Positions 1-8,853 of a DNA stretch of 64,000 nt are shown here, piece by piece. Location of the stretch: contig NZ_LR130816.1 of NCBI RefSeq assembly GCF_900626145.1, forward strand, positions 712,077 through 776,076, given 5' to 3'. The translations under genes were made by a program, and so were the position numbers. This DNA comes from Intestinimonas timonensis (GTDB lineage: Bacteria > Bacillota > Clostridia > Oscillospirales > Oscillospiraceae). The notes below the pieces were generated by a model. That model did no database searches. It saw only the letters and a program-made list of their open reading frames with translations, and was not told the origin of the DNA. The stretch's first letter is position 1. Every line of letters begins with the position of its first letter.

Positions 1-540
1 CTCGTCGGCGATGAGCAGGCTGGGCTCCACCGCCATGACCATGGCGATCATGATGCGCTGGCGCAGGCCGCCGGAGAGCTGGAAGGGGTACTGCTTCATC
101 CGGTCCTCCGGGTTGGCGATGCCCACCTTCTCCAGGTAGGTGACGGCCACCTTCCAGGCCTCCTCCTTGCTGAGGCCCTTGTGGAGCCGCAGGCCCTCGG
201 TGAGCTGACGGCCGATGGTCAGCAGGGGGTTGAGGGCGGTCATGGGCTCCTGGAAGATCATGCCCATCCGCTTGCCCCGGAGCGCGTTGCGCTCCTTGGG
301 GGACATGGTGGTGAGCTCCTGGCCGTTCAATTTGATGCTGCCTGAGACCACCCGGCCGTTGTTGGGCAGCAGGTCCATGATGGACAGGGTGGTGACGCTC
401 TTGCCGCAGCCCGACTCACCCACCATGCACACGGTCTCGTTCTCGTTGATGTCGAAGGAGATACCCCGCAGCACCTCGTATTCCTTTTTACCGATCCGGA
501 AGGTGGTGACCAGATCCTTCACCTCAAGCACTTTTCCCAT
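1..540 (-). CDS. Peptide ABC transporter ATP-binding protein (DppD/OppD-like), 3' part outside window
   Basis: The first 180 residues of an ATPase that energises peptide import. I see the Walker A motif GESGCGKS at about residue 40, a Q-loop (IFQEPMTALNP), the signature region LSGGLRQR and the start of Walker B (LLIADE) just at the window edge. The start ATG is at 540, in line with other OppD/DppD proteins. It is the fifth gene of the leftward operon that begins with the permease at 6034, and lies 145 bp after the binding-protein gene. The C-terminal oligopeptide-binding extension is not visible. Family assignment is firm; the substrate class (di- or oligopeptides, possibly nickel or glutathione) cannot be read from this fragment. 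Confidence 0.93.
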   Translation of the reverse strand, partial: MGKVLEVKDLVTTFRIGKKEYEVLRGISFDINENETVCMVGESGCGKSVTTLSIMDLLPNNGRVVSGSIKLNGQELTTMSPKERNALRGKRMGMIFQEPMTALNPLLTIGRQLTEGLRLHKGLSKEEAWKVAVTYLEKVGIANPEDRMKQYPFQLSGGLRQRIMIAMVMAVEPSLLIADE

Positions 541-685
541 AGGAAGATCTGCCTCCTTGCTGTGTCCTAAGGTCCGGTCTCCGCCCGGAGGCGGGGAACA
601 GACCTTAAGACACATGTCCATGTGTCTTAAGTCCGGTGGACCCGGCGGGCAGCCGCCCGCCGGGGACCGGAAATGTACCAATCAA
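541..685 (-). other. Intercistronic region with two hairpins
   Basis: Between a binding-protein gene and the ATPase gene. It holds a GC-rich hairpin (about 637-668, arms around GGACCCGGCGGGC) and a perfect 13-bp palindrome at 604-631 (arm CTTAAGACACATG, 2-nt loop). Neither is followed by a T-run on the minus strand, so they look like mRNA-stabilising or processing hairpins rather than strong terminators. A related GC-rich hairpin (about 2442-2474) follows the other binding-protein gene. Confidence 0.55.
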
Positions 686-2287
686 TTACGCGGCGTACTG
701 GAAGTCGCAGATGTAGAAGGTGCCGCCGGCGTCCAGGGTGACGTTGGTGTACTCATTGCTGTAGCAGAAGAGGTTGGTGGAGTTGTAGATGGGCTGGATG
801 TAGGCCTCATCCATCAGCACCGCGTTGCAGTTGAGGAGGTTCTCGGTACGCACGGCGGTGTCGGAGGTGGTCTTACTGGCGTCGATGTAGCCGTCCACCA
901 GGGCCCAGTCCTCGGCGCTCAGGCGCACGCGGCGCTGGCCGTTCACGGAGTGGAAGTTGGGCTCCATGAGCTCGGTGCCGTCACGGGTCACGTTGGACCA
1001 GGCGGCCAGGGTGATGTCGAAGCGGCCGTCCACCTTGCTCTCGGTGAGCCAGGCGGACCAGTCCATGGTCTCGATGTTCACGTTGTTGAAGCCGGCGTTG
1101 GTCAGGCTGGACTGGAAGTACTCGCCCATCTTGGAGTAGACGGGAGTGGAGGGCACCAGGAAGGTGATCTCCTCGTCGGCCCAGCCGGGATGCTCGTCCA
1201 GGATGGCCTTGGCACCCTCGGGATCGTAGGCGATGTTGTGCTCCTCAGCGGAGGGATCATAGCCGAAGATCTTGGGACCAATGACGGAGTTGGCCACCTC
1301 GGCGTAACCCTGCATCATGTACTCCACATAGCCTTCCTTGTCGATGCCCTTGGCCAGAGCGATACGGAAGTCCTTCTCGGCCATGATGGGGTTGACGGAG
1401 GAGTCACCGCGCAGGGCCATGTAGTAGATCTGGGCGGCCTCAGAGGTGGTGACGGTGAGAGCGGAGTTGTTCTCCACGCGGGAGAGCTGCTCCACGCTGA
1501 TCTTGGGCATGAAGTCGGCCTCGCCGGTCTCCATCCGGGACACGGCGGTGGACTCATCGGTGATGATGGTCATGGTCACGTCCTTGATGGCGGGCTTTTC
1601 ACCCCAGTAGTCCTCATTCCGGGTCAGCACCACGTTGGAGCCGGACACGGAGGAGACGAACTTGTAGGGACCGGTGCCGCAGGGCTGAGTCATCAGGTCC
1701 TGGTTCTGCTGGGCAGTGGGGGAGACGATGGCGGAGTTGGTGTGGGCCAGCTTGGCGGTGAACACACCGTCCTCATAGAGGAGATGGAACACGATGGTGT
1801 AGTCGTCGGGGCACTCCATGGTGTCGATAGAACCGGCGATGGAGGCGCGGGCGGAGCCGAAGTCGGGGTCCTTGATGAGGTCAAAGGTGTACTTCACGGC
1901 TTCGGAGTTGAAGGGGGTGCCGTCGTGGAAGGTGACGCCCTCACGCAGCTTCACGGTGACGGTGAGGCCGTCCTCGGAGTACTCAGGCATCTCGGCAGCC
2001 AGCAGAGGCATGTACTCATCGGTCTCAGGATCGATGCGGTACAGCGTCTCATAGATCTGGGCGTTGACATAGGTGGAGGCGGAATCGTTGGTCCGCAGAG
2101 GATCAAAGCCGGTAAAGGCGGCAGTCAGGGCCACGTTGAACATCTTGCCGTCGGTGGCGGCGGCATCGCCGCTGCCGGAGGCGGCAGGCTCGGTGGCGGG
2201 GGTGGTGGTGCCGCTGCAGCCAGCCAGCAAAGAGACAGACAGGGCGCAGGCTGCGGTCAGGCTGAGCAGCTTTTTCCAGGATCTCAT
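686..2287 (-). CDS. Peptide ABC transporter substrate-binding lipoprotein (SBP family 5), copy 1
   Basis: Extracellular binding component of the peptide importer, 533 residues. The N-terminus is a lipoprotein signal with lipobox LLAGC (Cys about 23), followed by a Ser/Thr/Ala-rich linker and a typical SBP_bac_5 body (AFTGFDPLRTNDSAS, then LREGVTFHDGTPFNSEAVKYT). It is a close paralogue of the next gene upstream (2495-4096): same length, long identical blocks, most divergence in the linker and C-terminal lobe. An AAAAGGAGAG ribosome site precedes the ATG at 2287. Fourth gene of the operon starting at 6034. Two adjacent binding proteins sharing one permease suggest different peptide preferences; that is inference. 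Confidence 0.93.
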   Translation of the reverse strand: MRSWKKLLSLTAACALSVSLLAGCSGTTTPATEPAASGSGDAAATDGKMFNVALTAAFTGFDPLRTNDSASTYVNAQIYETLYRIDPETDEYMPLLAAEMPEYSEDGLTVTVKLREGVTFHDGTPFNSEAVKYTFDLIKDPDFGSARASIAGSIDTMECPDDYTIVFHLLYEDGVFTAKLAHTNSAIVSPTAQQNQDLMTQPCGTGPYKFVSSVSGSNVVLTRNEDYWGEKPAIKDVTMTIITDESTAVSRMETGEADFMPKISVEQLSRVENNSALTVTTSEAAQIYYMALRGDSSVNPIMAEKDFRIALAKGIDKEGYVEYMMQGYAEVANSVIGPKIFGYDPSAEEHNIAYDPEGAKAILDEHPGWADEEITFLVPSTPVYSKMGEYFQSSLTNAGFNNVNIETMDWSAWLTESKVDGRFDITLAAWSNVTRDGTELMEPNFHSVNGQRRVRLSAEDWALVDGYIDASKTTSDTAVRTENLLNCNAVLMDEAYIQPIYNSTNLFCYSNEYTNVTLDAGGTFYICDFQYAA

Positions 2288-2494
2288 TTCTACTTTTCTC
2301 TCCTTTTGATTTTGTTATATGTCACCGCAGTGGGTGTGCATATCAAACGCAAGAGCGGGGAGACGGGGCTGCCGGAACGGCACCGGTCTTCTCCCCCATG
2401 TCAGGCGCCGCCTTTTTAAGGGGTGTCTTAGGCTGCAGAGCGGTCCCCGGCGGGCGGAGCGGCCCGCCGGGACCTACACGCGCCGGAGCGGCAC
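2288..2494 (-). other. Intercistronic region with GC-rich hairpin
   Basis: 207 bp between the two tandem binding-protein genes. A GC-rich hairpin at about 2442-2474 (arms around GGTCCCCGGCGGGC) lies just after the upstream gene's stop, with no T-run. The rest is leader sequence with the ribosome site of the downstream gene. I see no separate promoter I would defend. Confidence 0.45.
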
Positions 2495-4096
2495 TCAGCT
2501 GGCGTACTCAAAGTCCATGACATAAAACGCGCCGCCGGGGTCACGGGTGATGTTGGTGTACTTGTTGTTGTAGCAGAAGATGTTCACGGAGTTATAGACA
2601 GGCTGGACATAGCCCTCCTCCATGAGCATGTTGTTGCAGGCCTGCAGGTTCTCGGTGCGGACGGCAGTGTCGGAGGTGGTCTTGCTGGCATCGATATAGG
2701 CGTCCAGCTTGGCGGCATCCTCCTCGGTGGCCCGCATGCGCTTCTGACCGTTGACGGAGTGGAAGTTGGGCTCCATGAGCTCGGAGCCGTCACGGGTCAC
2801 ATTGGACCAGCCGTACACGGTGATGTCAAAGCGGTTGTCCACCTGACTCTCGGTGAGCCAGGCTGTCCAGTCCAGGGTCTCGATCTGCACGTTGTTGAAG
2901 CCGGCGTCCTTCAGGCTGGCCTGGAAGTATTCGCCCATCTTGGCGTAACCGGGGGTGGAGGGCACCAGGAAGACGAGCTTCTCATCGGCCCAGCCGGGAT
3001 GGGCGTCCAGGATGGCCTTGGCACCCTCGGGATCATAGGCGATGTTGGCCTCCTCAGCCTCGGGGGTATAGCCGAAGATCTTGGGACCCAGGACAGAGTA
3101 GGCGGTCTCCGCGTAGCCCTGCATCATGTACTCCACATAGCCCTCCTTGTCAATGCCCTTGGCAATGGCGATGCGGAAGTCCTCTTCGGCCATGATGGGA
3201 TTGGCAGAGGAGGAGGCGCGCATGCCCACATAATAGAGGGCGGCAGCCTCAGAGGTAGCGGCGGTGAGGGAAGCGTTGCTCTCTACGCGGGAGAGCTGCT
3301 CCACACTGATGTTGGGCATGAAGTCGGCCTCTCCGGTCTCCATCCGGGACACGGCGGTGGACTCATCGGCGATGTAGGTCATGGTCACGTCCTTGATGGC
3401 AGGGGCCTCACCCCAGTACTCGTCGTTCCGGGTGAGAACCACGTTGGAGCCGGAGACGCTGCTCACGAACTTATAGGGGCCGGTGCCGCAGGGGTCCACC
3501 ATCAAATCCTGGTTCTGCTGGGCGGTGGGGGAGACGATGGCGGAGTTGGTGTGGGCCAGCTTGGCGGTGAACACGCCGTCCTCATAGAGGAGGTGGAACA
3601 CAATGGTATAGTCATCGGGGCACTCCATGGTGTCAATGGAGCTGGCAATGGAGGCACGGGCGGAACCGAAGTCGGGGTCCTTGATGAGGTCGAAGGTGTA
3701 CTTCACGGCCTCGGAGTTAAAGGGAGTGCCGTCGTGGAAGGTAACGCCCTCACGCAGCTTCACGGTAACGGTGAGGCCATCCTCGGAGTACTCGGGCAGT
3801 TCGGTGGCCAGCAGAGGGTCATACTCGCCGGTCTCAGGATTGATACGATAGAGGGTCTCGTAGATCTGGGCATTGACATAGGTAGAGGCAGAGTCGTTGG
3901 TCCGCAGGGGATCGAAACCTGTGAAAGCGGCGGTGAGAGCGATGTTGAACATCTCTCCCCCAGCGGTCTCATTGCCGCTTTCGGTACCGGCGGGCGCAGT
4001 TGTACTGGAAGTCGTCGTACCACTACAGCCGGCCAGCAGAGAGACAGACAGAACGCAGGTCACGCTGAGGGTAAGCAGCTTTTCCCATAACTTCAT
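2495..4096 (-). CDS. Peptide ABC transporter substrate-binding lipoprotein (SBP family 5), copy 2
   Basis: 533-residue lipoprotein with signal peptide and lipobox LLAGC, then an SBP_bac_5 fold. It is the tandem paralogue of the gene at 686-2287: residues about 50-230 are nearly the same, while the linker after the lipid cysteine and parts of the second half differ. It is third in the operon after permease genes B and C, with a 63-bp gap to the permease stop and its own AAAAGGAGAG ribosome site. The preserved reading frame and the pattern of conservative changes indicate an old duplication with both copies kept functional. The bound peptide is unknown. Confidence 0.93.
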   Translation of the reverse strand: MKLWEKLLTLSVTCVLSVSLLAGCSGTTTSSTTAPAGTESGNETAGGEMFNIALTAAFTGFDPLRTNDSASTYVNAQIYETLYRINPETGEYDPLLATELPEYSEDGLTVTVKLREGVTFHDGTPFNSEAVKYTFDLIKDPDFGSARASIASSIDTMECPDDYTIVFHLLYEDGVFTAKLAHTNSAIVSPTAQQNQDLMVDPCGTGPYKFVSSVSGSNVVLTRNDEYWGEAPAIKDVTMTYIADESTAVSRMETGEADFMPNISVEQLSRVESNASLTAATSEAAALYYVGMRASSSANPIMAEEDFRIAIAKGIDKEGYVEYMMQGYAETAYSVLGPKIFGYTPEAEEANIAYDPEGAKAILDAHPGWADEKLVFLVPSTPGYAKMGEYFQASLKDAGFNNVQIETLDWTAWLTESQVDNRFDITVYGWSNVTRDGSELMEPNFHSVNGQKRMRATEEDAAKLDAYIDASKTTSDTAVRTENLQACNNMLMEEGYVQPVYNSVNIFCYNNKYTNITRDPGGAFYVMDFEYAS

Positions 4097-4159
4097 TTTT
4101 CTTCTCTCCTTTTGTTGGTTTTATATGACGCTGCCTTTGGCTGACATATCGGTTGGCAA

Positions 4160-5077
4160 TCAGTCCTTCAGACTGGGGTCCAGAATGTCGCGCAGCTTGT
4201 CGCCCAGGATGTTGAAGCAGATCACGGTGATCATCACGGCGATGCCGGGGATGAAGATCAGGCTGGGGGCATCCCACAGGTACTGCTTGCCGGTGGCGAT
4301 CATGCCGCCCCACTCAGGCTGGGGCGGGACCACGCCCATGCCCAGGTAGCTCAGAGTAGAGATGGAGATGATGGAGGTGGCCATACGCATGGTGGCGATG
4401 ACGATGATGACGGGCAGGCAGTTCTTGAGGATGTGGATGAAGATGATGCGGGAGTCCTTGGCGCCCAGGCTGCGGGTGGCCATGATGTAGTCCTCCTCTT
4501 TGACCTGGAGGACCTTGCCGCGGACCATCCGGGCGAAGGAGGGGATGGACCAGATGCTGATGGCCAGCATGGCGTTGAAGGTATTGACACCCAGCATGGC
4601 GATGATGAGCATGGCCAGCAAGATGCCGGGGAATGTAAACAGCAGGTCCATGATGCGCATGATGGGGTTGTCCAGCCGCTTATAGTAGCCGGCCAACAGA
4701 CCGCAGATGACGCCGGCCACCAGGCCCATGGCGGTGGAGACAAAGCCCACCATCAGGGAGACCCGGCCGCCATAGAGGAGACGGGACAGCACATCGCGGC
4801 CATACTCATCGGTGCCCAGGATGTGGCCGGGGACATACTGCTTGTTGGGATTATAGTCGGGGTCGTTGGGGTCTGTGACCACCGTCCACTGGGCCCAGAA
4901 ACCGGGCCGCAGGCGGATGGAGGGGTCCTGCTCGTCATAGCCGTAAGGGGCAATGACGGGGGCCAGAGCCACCAGGATGATCTCCAGGATCAGGATGATA
5001 AAGCAAAGTGTGGCCAGCTTGTTCTGGAAGAGCTTCCGGAAGGCCACGCGGATGGGGTTCCCGTGCTTGTTGTCCAT
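4160..5077 (-). CDS. Peptide ABC transporter permease (DppC/OppC-like)
   Basis: Inner-membrane permease, 305 residues. One N-terminal membrane segment after FRKLFQNK, a periplasmic loop, then the binding-protein-dependent transport domain with five segments. The EAA loop is visible (RGKVLQVKEEDYIMATRSLG followed by ILKNCLPVIIV), the site that contacts the ATPase. The start ATG at 5077 follows an AGGAGGGA ribosome site. It lies 15 bp after the B-permease stop, so the two are translationally linked. Partner of the permease at 5093-6034 and of the ATPase at the window edge. Confidence 0.94.
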   Translation of the reverse strand: MDNKHGNPIRVAFRKLFQNKLATLCFIILILEIILVALAPVIAPYGYDEQDPSIRLRPGFWAQWTVVTDPNDPDYNPNKQYVPGHILGTDEYGRDVLSRLLYGGRVSLMVGFVSTAMGLVAGVICGLLAGYYKRLDNPIMRIMDLLFTFPGILLAMLIIAMLGVNTFNAMLAISIWSIPSFARMVRGKVLQVKEEDYIMATRSLGAKDSRIIFIHILKNCLPVIIVIATMRMATSIISISTLSYLGMGVVPPQPEWGGMIATGKQYLWDAPSLIFIPGIAVMITVICFNILGDKLRDILDPSLKD

Positions 5078-5092
5078 CGTGTGAGTCCCTCC

Positions 5093-6034
5093 TTATTCGT
5101 AGCTGATCCGCGGGTCGATGACGCAGTAGAGGATGTCCACGATCAGGTTGATGATGATGAAGATCGTGGCGATGACCAGCACCGTGCTCTGGACCACGGG
5201 GTAGTTGCGGTTGTTGATGGCGGTGATGAGGTAGGTACCCACACCGTTGATGACGAAGACCTGCTCGGTGATGATGGCGCCGCCCAGCAGGCCGCCGAAG
5301 CTGGTGCCGAACTGGGTCACCAGAGGGATGAGGGCGTTGCGCAGGGCGTGGCCGAAGATGATGGTGTTCCGCTTCAGGCCCTTGCTCTTGGCGGTGCGGA
5401 TGTAATCGGACTGGAGCACATCCAGCATGGCAGAGCGGCCGATGCGGGTGAAGCTGGCCACGGTGGCGGTGCTCAGTGCGATGGCGGGCAGAATGGCCTG
5501 CTTAAAGCCGGTGGGTGTCCAGAAGAAGTGGGTCATACCGCCGGTGGGCAGCCACTCCAGCTTCACAGCAAAGACGTACATCAGCAGGGTGCCCAGCAGG
5601 AAGTTTGGGATGGAGATGCCCACCAGAGAGCCGGTGGTCAGGATGTTGTCGGCCAGTTTGTCCTTCTTCAGGGCGGTGATGATGCCGCAGGGAATGCCCA
5701 CCAGCACCGCGATGATGATACTGGCGGTGGCCAGGTTCAGGGTGTTGGGCAGACGAACCAGGATCTCATCCAGAATGGGCTGCCGGGTGGTGTACGAGGT
5801 GCCCAGGTTCAGCGTGAGCAGGTTCCTTAAATAAATGAAATACTGCACAAAAAACGGCTTGTCCAGTCCCAGGCTGGCCCGTACCACTTCAATGTCGGCT
5901 TCCGTAGCACTGGGACCGGCCACCATGGCCGCCGGATCGCCCGGAGCAATGTAAAGACTGGCGAATACGATAAAGCTCATGCCCAGCAGCAGCAGGAACA
6001 TCAGCAGGATCCGCTTGATGATGTATCTTCGCAT
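5093..6034 (-). CDS. Peptide ABC transporter permease (DppB/OppB-like)
   Basis: First gene of the leftward operon, 313 residues. The start MRRYIIKRIL at 6034 is chosen because GGGAGG lies a correct distance upstream and because DppB/OppB proteins start in this way; a longer frame reaching 6139 runs through the promoter. Six membrane segments, the conserved IAPGDPA loop near residue 34 and the EAA loop (SDYIRTAKSKGLKRNTIIFG) are visible. A promoter is recognisable upstream (6108-6136). It forms the heterodimeric channel with the next gene. Confidence 0.94.
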   Translation of the reverse strand: MRRYIIKRILLMFLLLLGMSFIVFASLYIAPGDPAAMVAGPSATEADIEVVRASLGLDKPFFVQYFIYLRNLLTLNLGTSYTTRQPILDEILVRLPNTLNLATASIIIAVLVGIPCGIITALKKDKLADNILTTGSLVGISIPNFLLGTLLMYVFAVKLEWLPTGGMTHFFWTPTGFKQAILPAIALSTATVASFTRIGRSAMLDVLQSDYIRTAKSKGLKRNTIIFGHALRNALIPLVTQFGTSFGGLLGGAIITEQVFVINGVGTYLITAINNRNYPVVQSTVLVIATIFIIINLIVDILYCVIDPRISYE

Positions 6035-6107
6035 GACGACGCCTCCCGAGAGATGAGCACCCACGGTCCGTCCCTGGCGGTCAACCGTGCGGCAATAATT
6101 GCTTATT

Positions 6108-6136
6108 ATGATAAATCGCGCAACGAAATTTTGCAA
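6108..6136 (-). promoter_or_regulatory. Sigma-A-type promoter of the peptide-transport operon
   Basis: On the minus strand TTGCAA (6131-6136) and TATCAT (6108-6113) are separated by exactly 17 bp, about 75 bp upstream of the permease ATG. The whole 6035-6377 gap is AT-rich and divergent. An inverted repeat AGGACT...AGTCCT lies further upstream at 6271-6294. Confidence 0.65.
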
Positions 6137-6270
6137 CACTTTACAGTGGCATATTGTTAAAGTTTCTATTTTCTACAATTTGAGACTGTATAAAATAAAT
6201 ATTTTTAGCAGATTAGCTCATAATTTGGAATTTAATTTCATCCGTTTTTTCTCTTTCCTGTCCGCCGTTT

Positions 6271-6294
6271 AGGACTTTTAAACAAATTAGTCCT
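6271..6294. promoter_or_regulatory. Inverted repeat AGGACT/AGTCCT between divergent genes
   Basis: Six-bp arms with a 12-nt AT-rich spacer, located between the peptide-transport promoter and the diguanylate cyclase promoter. The same half-site, as AAAGTCCT...AGGACTTT, occurs in front of the WYL regulator gene at 23879-23900. A shared operator is possible but unproven. Confidence 0.35.
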
Positions 6295-6322
6295 TCCATA
6301 CAAGGCCGAAATCGTTTATAAT
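6294..6322 (+). promoter_or_regulatory. Promoter of the diguanylate cyclase gene
   Basis: A perfect -10 TATAAT at 6317-6322 with a weak -35 (TTCCAT, 6294-6299) at 17-bp spacing. The ribosome site GAGAGGAGG precedes the ATG at 6378, giving a leader of about 48 nt. Confidence 0.6.
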
Positions 6323-6377
6323 ACTACCAACGAAGGAAAGAGCAGGCCGCATTTCCCGCGGCCGAGAGGAGGTTCCC

Positions 6378-8762
6378 ATGGAGGCACTTCGGCGTGAGGC
6401 GTTGGGTTTTATGCGGACATTCCAGCGTATGTATCTGGAACAGCGGGACATCCAGGGTTTGTTGTCCATTATGGACCCGGAGGTGACCTGGATGGGCAGC
6501 GGCGGCATGCTGCCCCGTCATGGCTTGGCGGAGACCGGCGCCGATCTGGAGGCGGAACTGCGTGAATATCCAAGTCCTTTCCTGATCACAGAGTCCAAAA
6601 TGGACGCCATCCCTCTCTCATCAGACGCCTGCATCGTCACGGGCAGGCTGTGCGCCCGGCCGGTGGAGGGAGCCGCCGTGGCCGGCCTGCGCTGCCGCAT
6701 CACCCTGGTATGCGCCCGGGGCGAGGGCGGCATGCGCCTGATGCATCTGCACATATCGGCTCCCGACCGGGACCAGGTTTGGGGCGAGCACTATGTCCGG
6801 GAGCGCACCCTGCGGGAGCAGGAGGCCATCCGCCGTCAGATCGACCACGTCCGCACACGGCTGGAGGAGCGCAGCGCGGAATTGGAGGATCTGATGGAAC
6901 ACATCTCCGGCGGTATGCATCAGTGCAGCATCGATGGAGGCCTCACCCTTCTCAGCGTCAGCCCCAGTTTTTTGAATCTGTGCGGTTACAGCCGTGAGGA
7001 GCTGCGCACCCGTTTTCAGGACCGGCTCATAGATCTGATCTGCCCCCAGGACCGGCCTCAGGTCCTCCAACAGCTCCACGGCGCCCTGGCGGCCGGCGAG
7101 AGCGTGGAGCTGGAATACCGCATCCAGCGGGGGGACGGCCAGACGGCATGGCTGCTGTCCCGCGGTACGATACATACCGGCGCCGACGGCCAGGAGAGCA
7201 TTTACAGCGTCGTGCTGGACGTCACCCGCCGCAAGCATATGGAGGAAGACCTCCGTCTCTCCCTGGAGCGCCACCGCATCATTATGGACCAGTCCACCGA
7301 TGTGATCTTTGAGTGGGACCTGGCGGCAGACAAGCTCTTTTTCTCCTCCAACTGGAAGAAAAAGTTCGGCTACACACCGGCTTCCGACCACCTTTCCCAG
7401 CGTCTCGGTACCTCCGTCCATATCCACCCCGACGACAGAGACGGTTTCATGGCTGCCGTGGGCGCCCTGACCACCGGCACCCCCTACGTCGAGCTGGAGC
7501 TGCGGCTGCAGGGCCGGGGTGACCGGTATTTCTGGTGCCGCATCCGGGCCACGGTACAAAATGACACATCCGGCACCCCCATCAAGGTGGTGGGCATCAT
7601 TGCCGACATCGACGCCGACAAGCGCCATCAGCAGCAGCTCATGGACCAGGCCTCCAAGGACGCCCTCACCGGACTCCTGAACCGCTCCACCCTCCAGGCC
7701 CGGGTCGAGGCCCACCTGATGGAGAGCCTCGGCCCCCACGCCCTCATGATTATGGACCTGGACGGCTTCAAGTCCATCAACGACTGCTTTGGCCACATGT
7801 GCGGCGACGCCGTCCTCTCCGACACCGCCGCAGCCCTGCGGCGGGTCTTCCGCCGGGGGGATATCCTGGGGCGTATCGGCGGCGATGAGTTCCTGATCTT
7901 CCTCCCCGACGTGGGCAGCCGGGAGACCGCCGCCCGAAAAGCCCAGGAACTGTTGGCCGCCATCTCGGGCATCCTGGTCAACGACACCGCCCGGCTCTCC
8001 TGCAGCTTGGGCGTGGCCATGTCCCCCGCCGACGGCACTGACTATGAGCAGCTCTTCCAGCTAGCCGACCAGGCCCTCTATCAGGTGAAGAAGGCGGGGA
8101 AGGGGAGCTTTGCCTTCTCCCAGAGCGACGGTCACACGCCTGCCCCCCAGACCCCCGCCGCCTCCGCCGTCAACCGCACCATCGACTCCGAAGTGGGCGC
8201 GCTGGACCAGCTCCTCTCCCAGTATGCCATGCGCATGCTCTACACCTCCTCCGACATCCACACCTCCATCCGAAAGATGTTGGAGATCGCCGGCCGGGCC
8301 TGCGACGTCAGCCGGGCCTACATCTTTGAAAATGCCCCCGACGGCCAATCCTGCCGCAACACCTTCGAGTGGTGCGCCGAGGGGGTGGAGCCCCAGATCC
8401 ACAACCTCCAGAACTGTGTTTACGCGGACATGGTGGACTATCCCCAGAACTTTGATGAAAACGGCATCTTCTGCTGCCGGGACATCCGTGAGCTGCCCCA
8501 GCAGAATTACAACGACCTGGCCCCTCAGGGCATCGTGTCCATGCTCCAGTGCGCCATCCGGGACGAGGGCAGGATGATCGGCTTTGTGGGCTTCGACGAG
8601 TGCCGGGTCAGCCGGATGTGGACCGATGGGCAGGCCCGCGCCCTCTCACTGGTGGCCAACCTGCTGGGCAACCAGCTGGTCAAGGAGCGGCTCAAGGAGC
8701 GCCTTGCCCTGCTGGAGCGGGAGCTGGCCCAGTGTCAGAGCGCCGCTTCCTCTCAGGAGTGA
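6378..8762 (+). CDS. Multidomain diguanylate cyclase: SnoaL-like, PAS, PAS, GGDEF, GAF-like
   Basis: Predicted cytosolic c-di-GMP synthase of 794 residues without membrane segments. Domains in order: a SnoaL/DUF4440-like fold at about 5-130 (RTFQRMYLEQRDIQGLLSIM), a short helical linker at 140-172, PAS at about 172-290, PAS (PAS_3-like, HPDDRDGF) at about 295-415, GGDEF at 425-585, and a GAF-like domain at about 605-775. The catalytic GGDEF is intact (501-505), and an RRGD inhibitory site (492-495) sits five residues ahead of it, so product feedback is likely. It has its own promoter and terminator, so it is a single-gene unit. The N-terminal ligand-binding-type fold and the C-terminal GAF are unusual companions; their ligands are unknown. 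Confidence 0.9.
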   Translation: MEALRREALGFMRTFQRMYLEQRDIQGLLSIMDPEVTWMGSGGMLPRHGLAETGADLEAELREYPSPFLITESKMDAIPLSSDACIVTGRLCARPVEGAAVAGLRCRITLVCARGEGGMRLMHLHISAPDRDQVWGEHYVRERTLREQEAIRRQIDHVRTRLEERSAELEDLMEHISGGMHQCSIDGGLTLLSVSPSFLNLCGYSREELRTRFQDRLIDLICPQDRPQVLQQLHGALAAGESVELEYRIQRGDGQTAWLLSRGTIHTGADGQESIYSVVLDVTRRKHMEEDLRLSLERHRIIMDQSTDVIFEWDLAADKLFFSSNWKKKFGYTPASDHLSQRLGTSVHIHPDDRDGFMAAVGALTTGTPYVELELRLQGRGDRYFWCRIRATVQNDTSGTPIKVVGIIADIDADKRHQQQLMDQASKDALTGLLNRSTLQARVEAHLMESLGPHALMIMDLDGFKSINDCFGHMCGDAVLSDTAAALRRVFRRGDILGRIGGDEFLIFLPDVGSRETAARKAQELLAAISGILVNDTARLSCSLGVAMSPADGTDYEQLFQLADQALYQVKKAGKGSFAFSQSDGHTPAPQTPAASAVNRTIDSEVGALDQLLSQYAMRMLYTSSDIHTSIRKMLEIAGRACDVSRAYIFENAPDGQSCRNTFEWCAEGVEPQIHNLQNCVYADMVDYPQNFDENGIFCCRDIRELPQQNYNDLAPQGIVSMLQCAIRDEGRMIGFVGFDECRVSRMWTDGQARALSLVANLLGNQLVKERLKERLALLERELAQCQSAASSQE

Positions 8763-8780
8763 CCATTTATCTGCCTTTTT

Positions 8781-8823
8781 GGACCGTCTGTCCCATTTTC
8801 ATGGACAGGCGGTCCTCTTTTTC
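8781..8823 (+). terminator. Rho-independent terminator after the diguanylate cyclase
   Basis: Stem GGACCGTCTGTCC / GGACAGGCGGTCC with a short loop, followed by TCTTTTTC. It lies 19 bp after the stop codon. Confidence 0.85.
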
Positions 8824-8853
8824 GTATACTGAGGGCGAAAGGAGGGAGCTTCC

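Noticed and set aside
215-2419. 734-codon open frame on the plus strand
   Set aside because: Antisense shadow of the binding-protein gene at 686-2287; Val/Gly/His-rich translation typical of reverse frames in GC-rich DNA and no ribosome site. The same applies to other long antisense frames, e.g. 13709-15712, 17009-18949, 20473-22782, 35502-37049 and 47784-49670.
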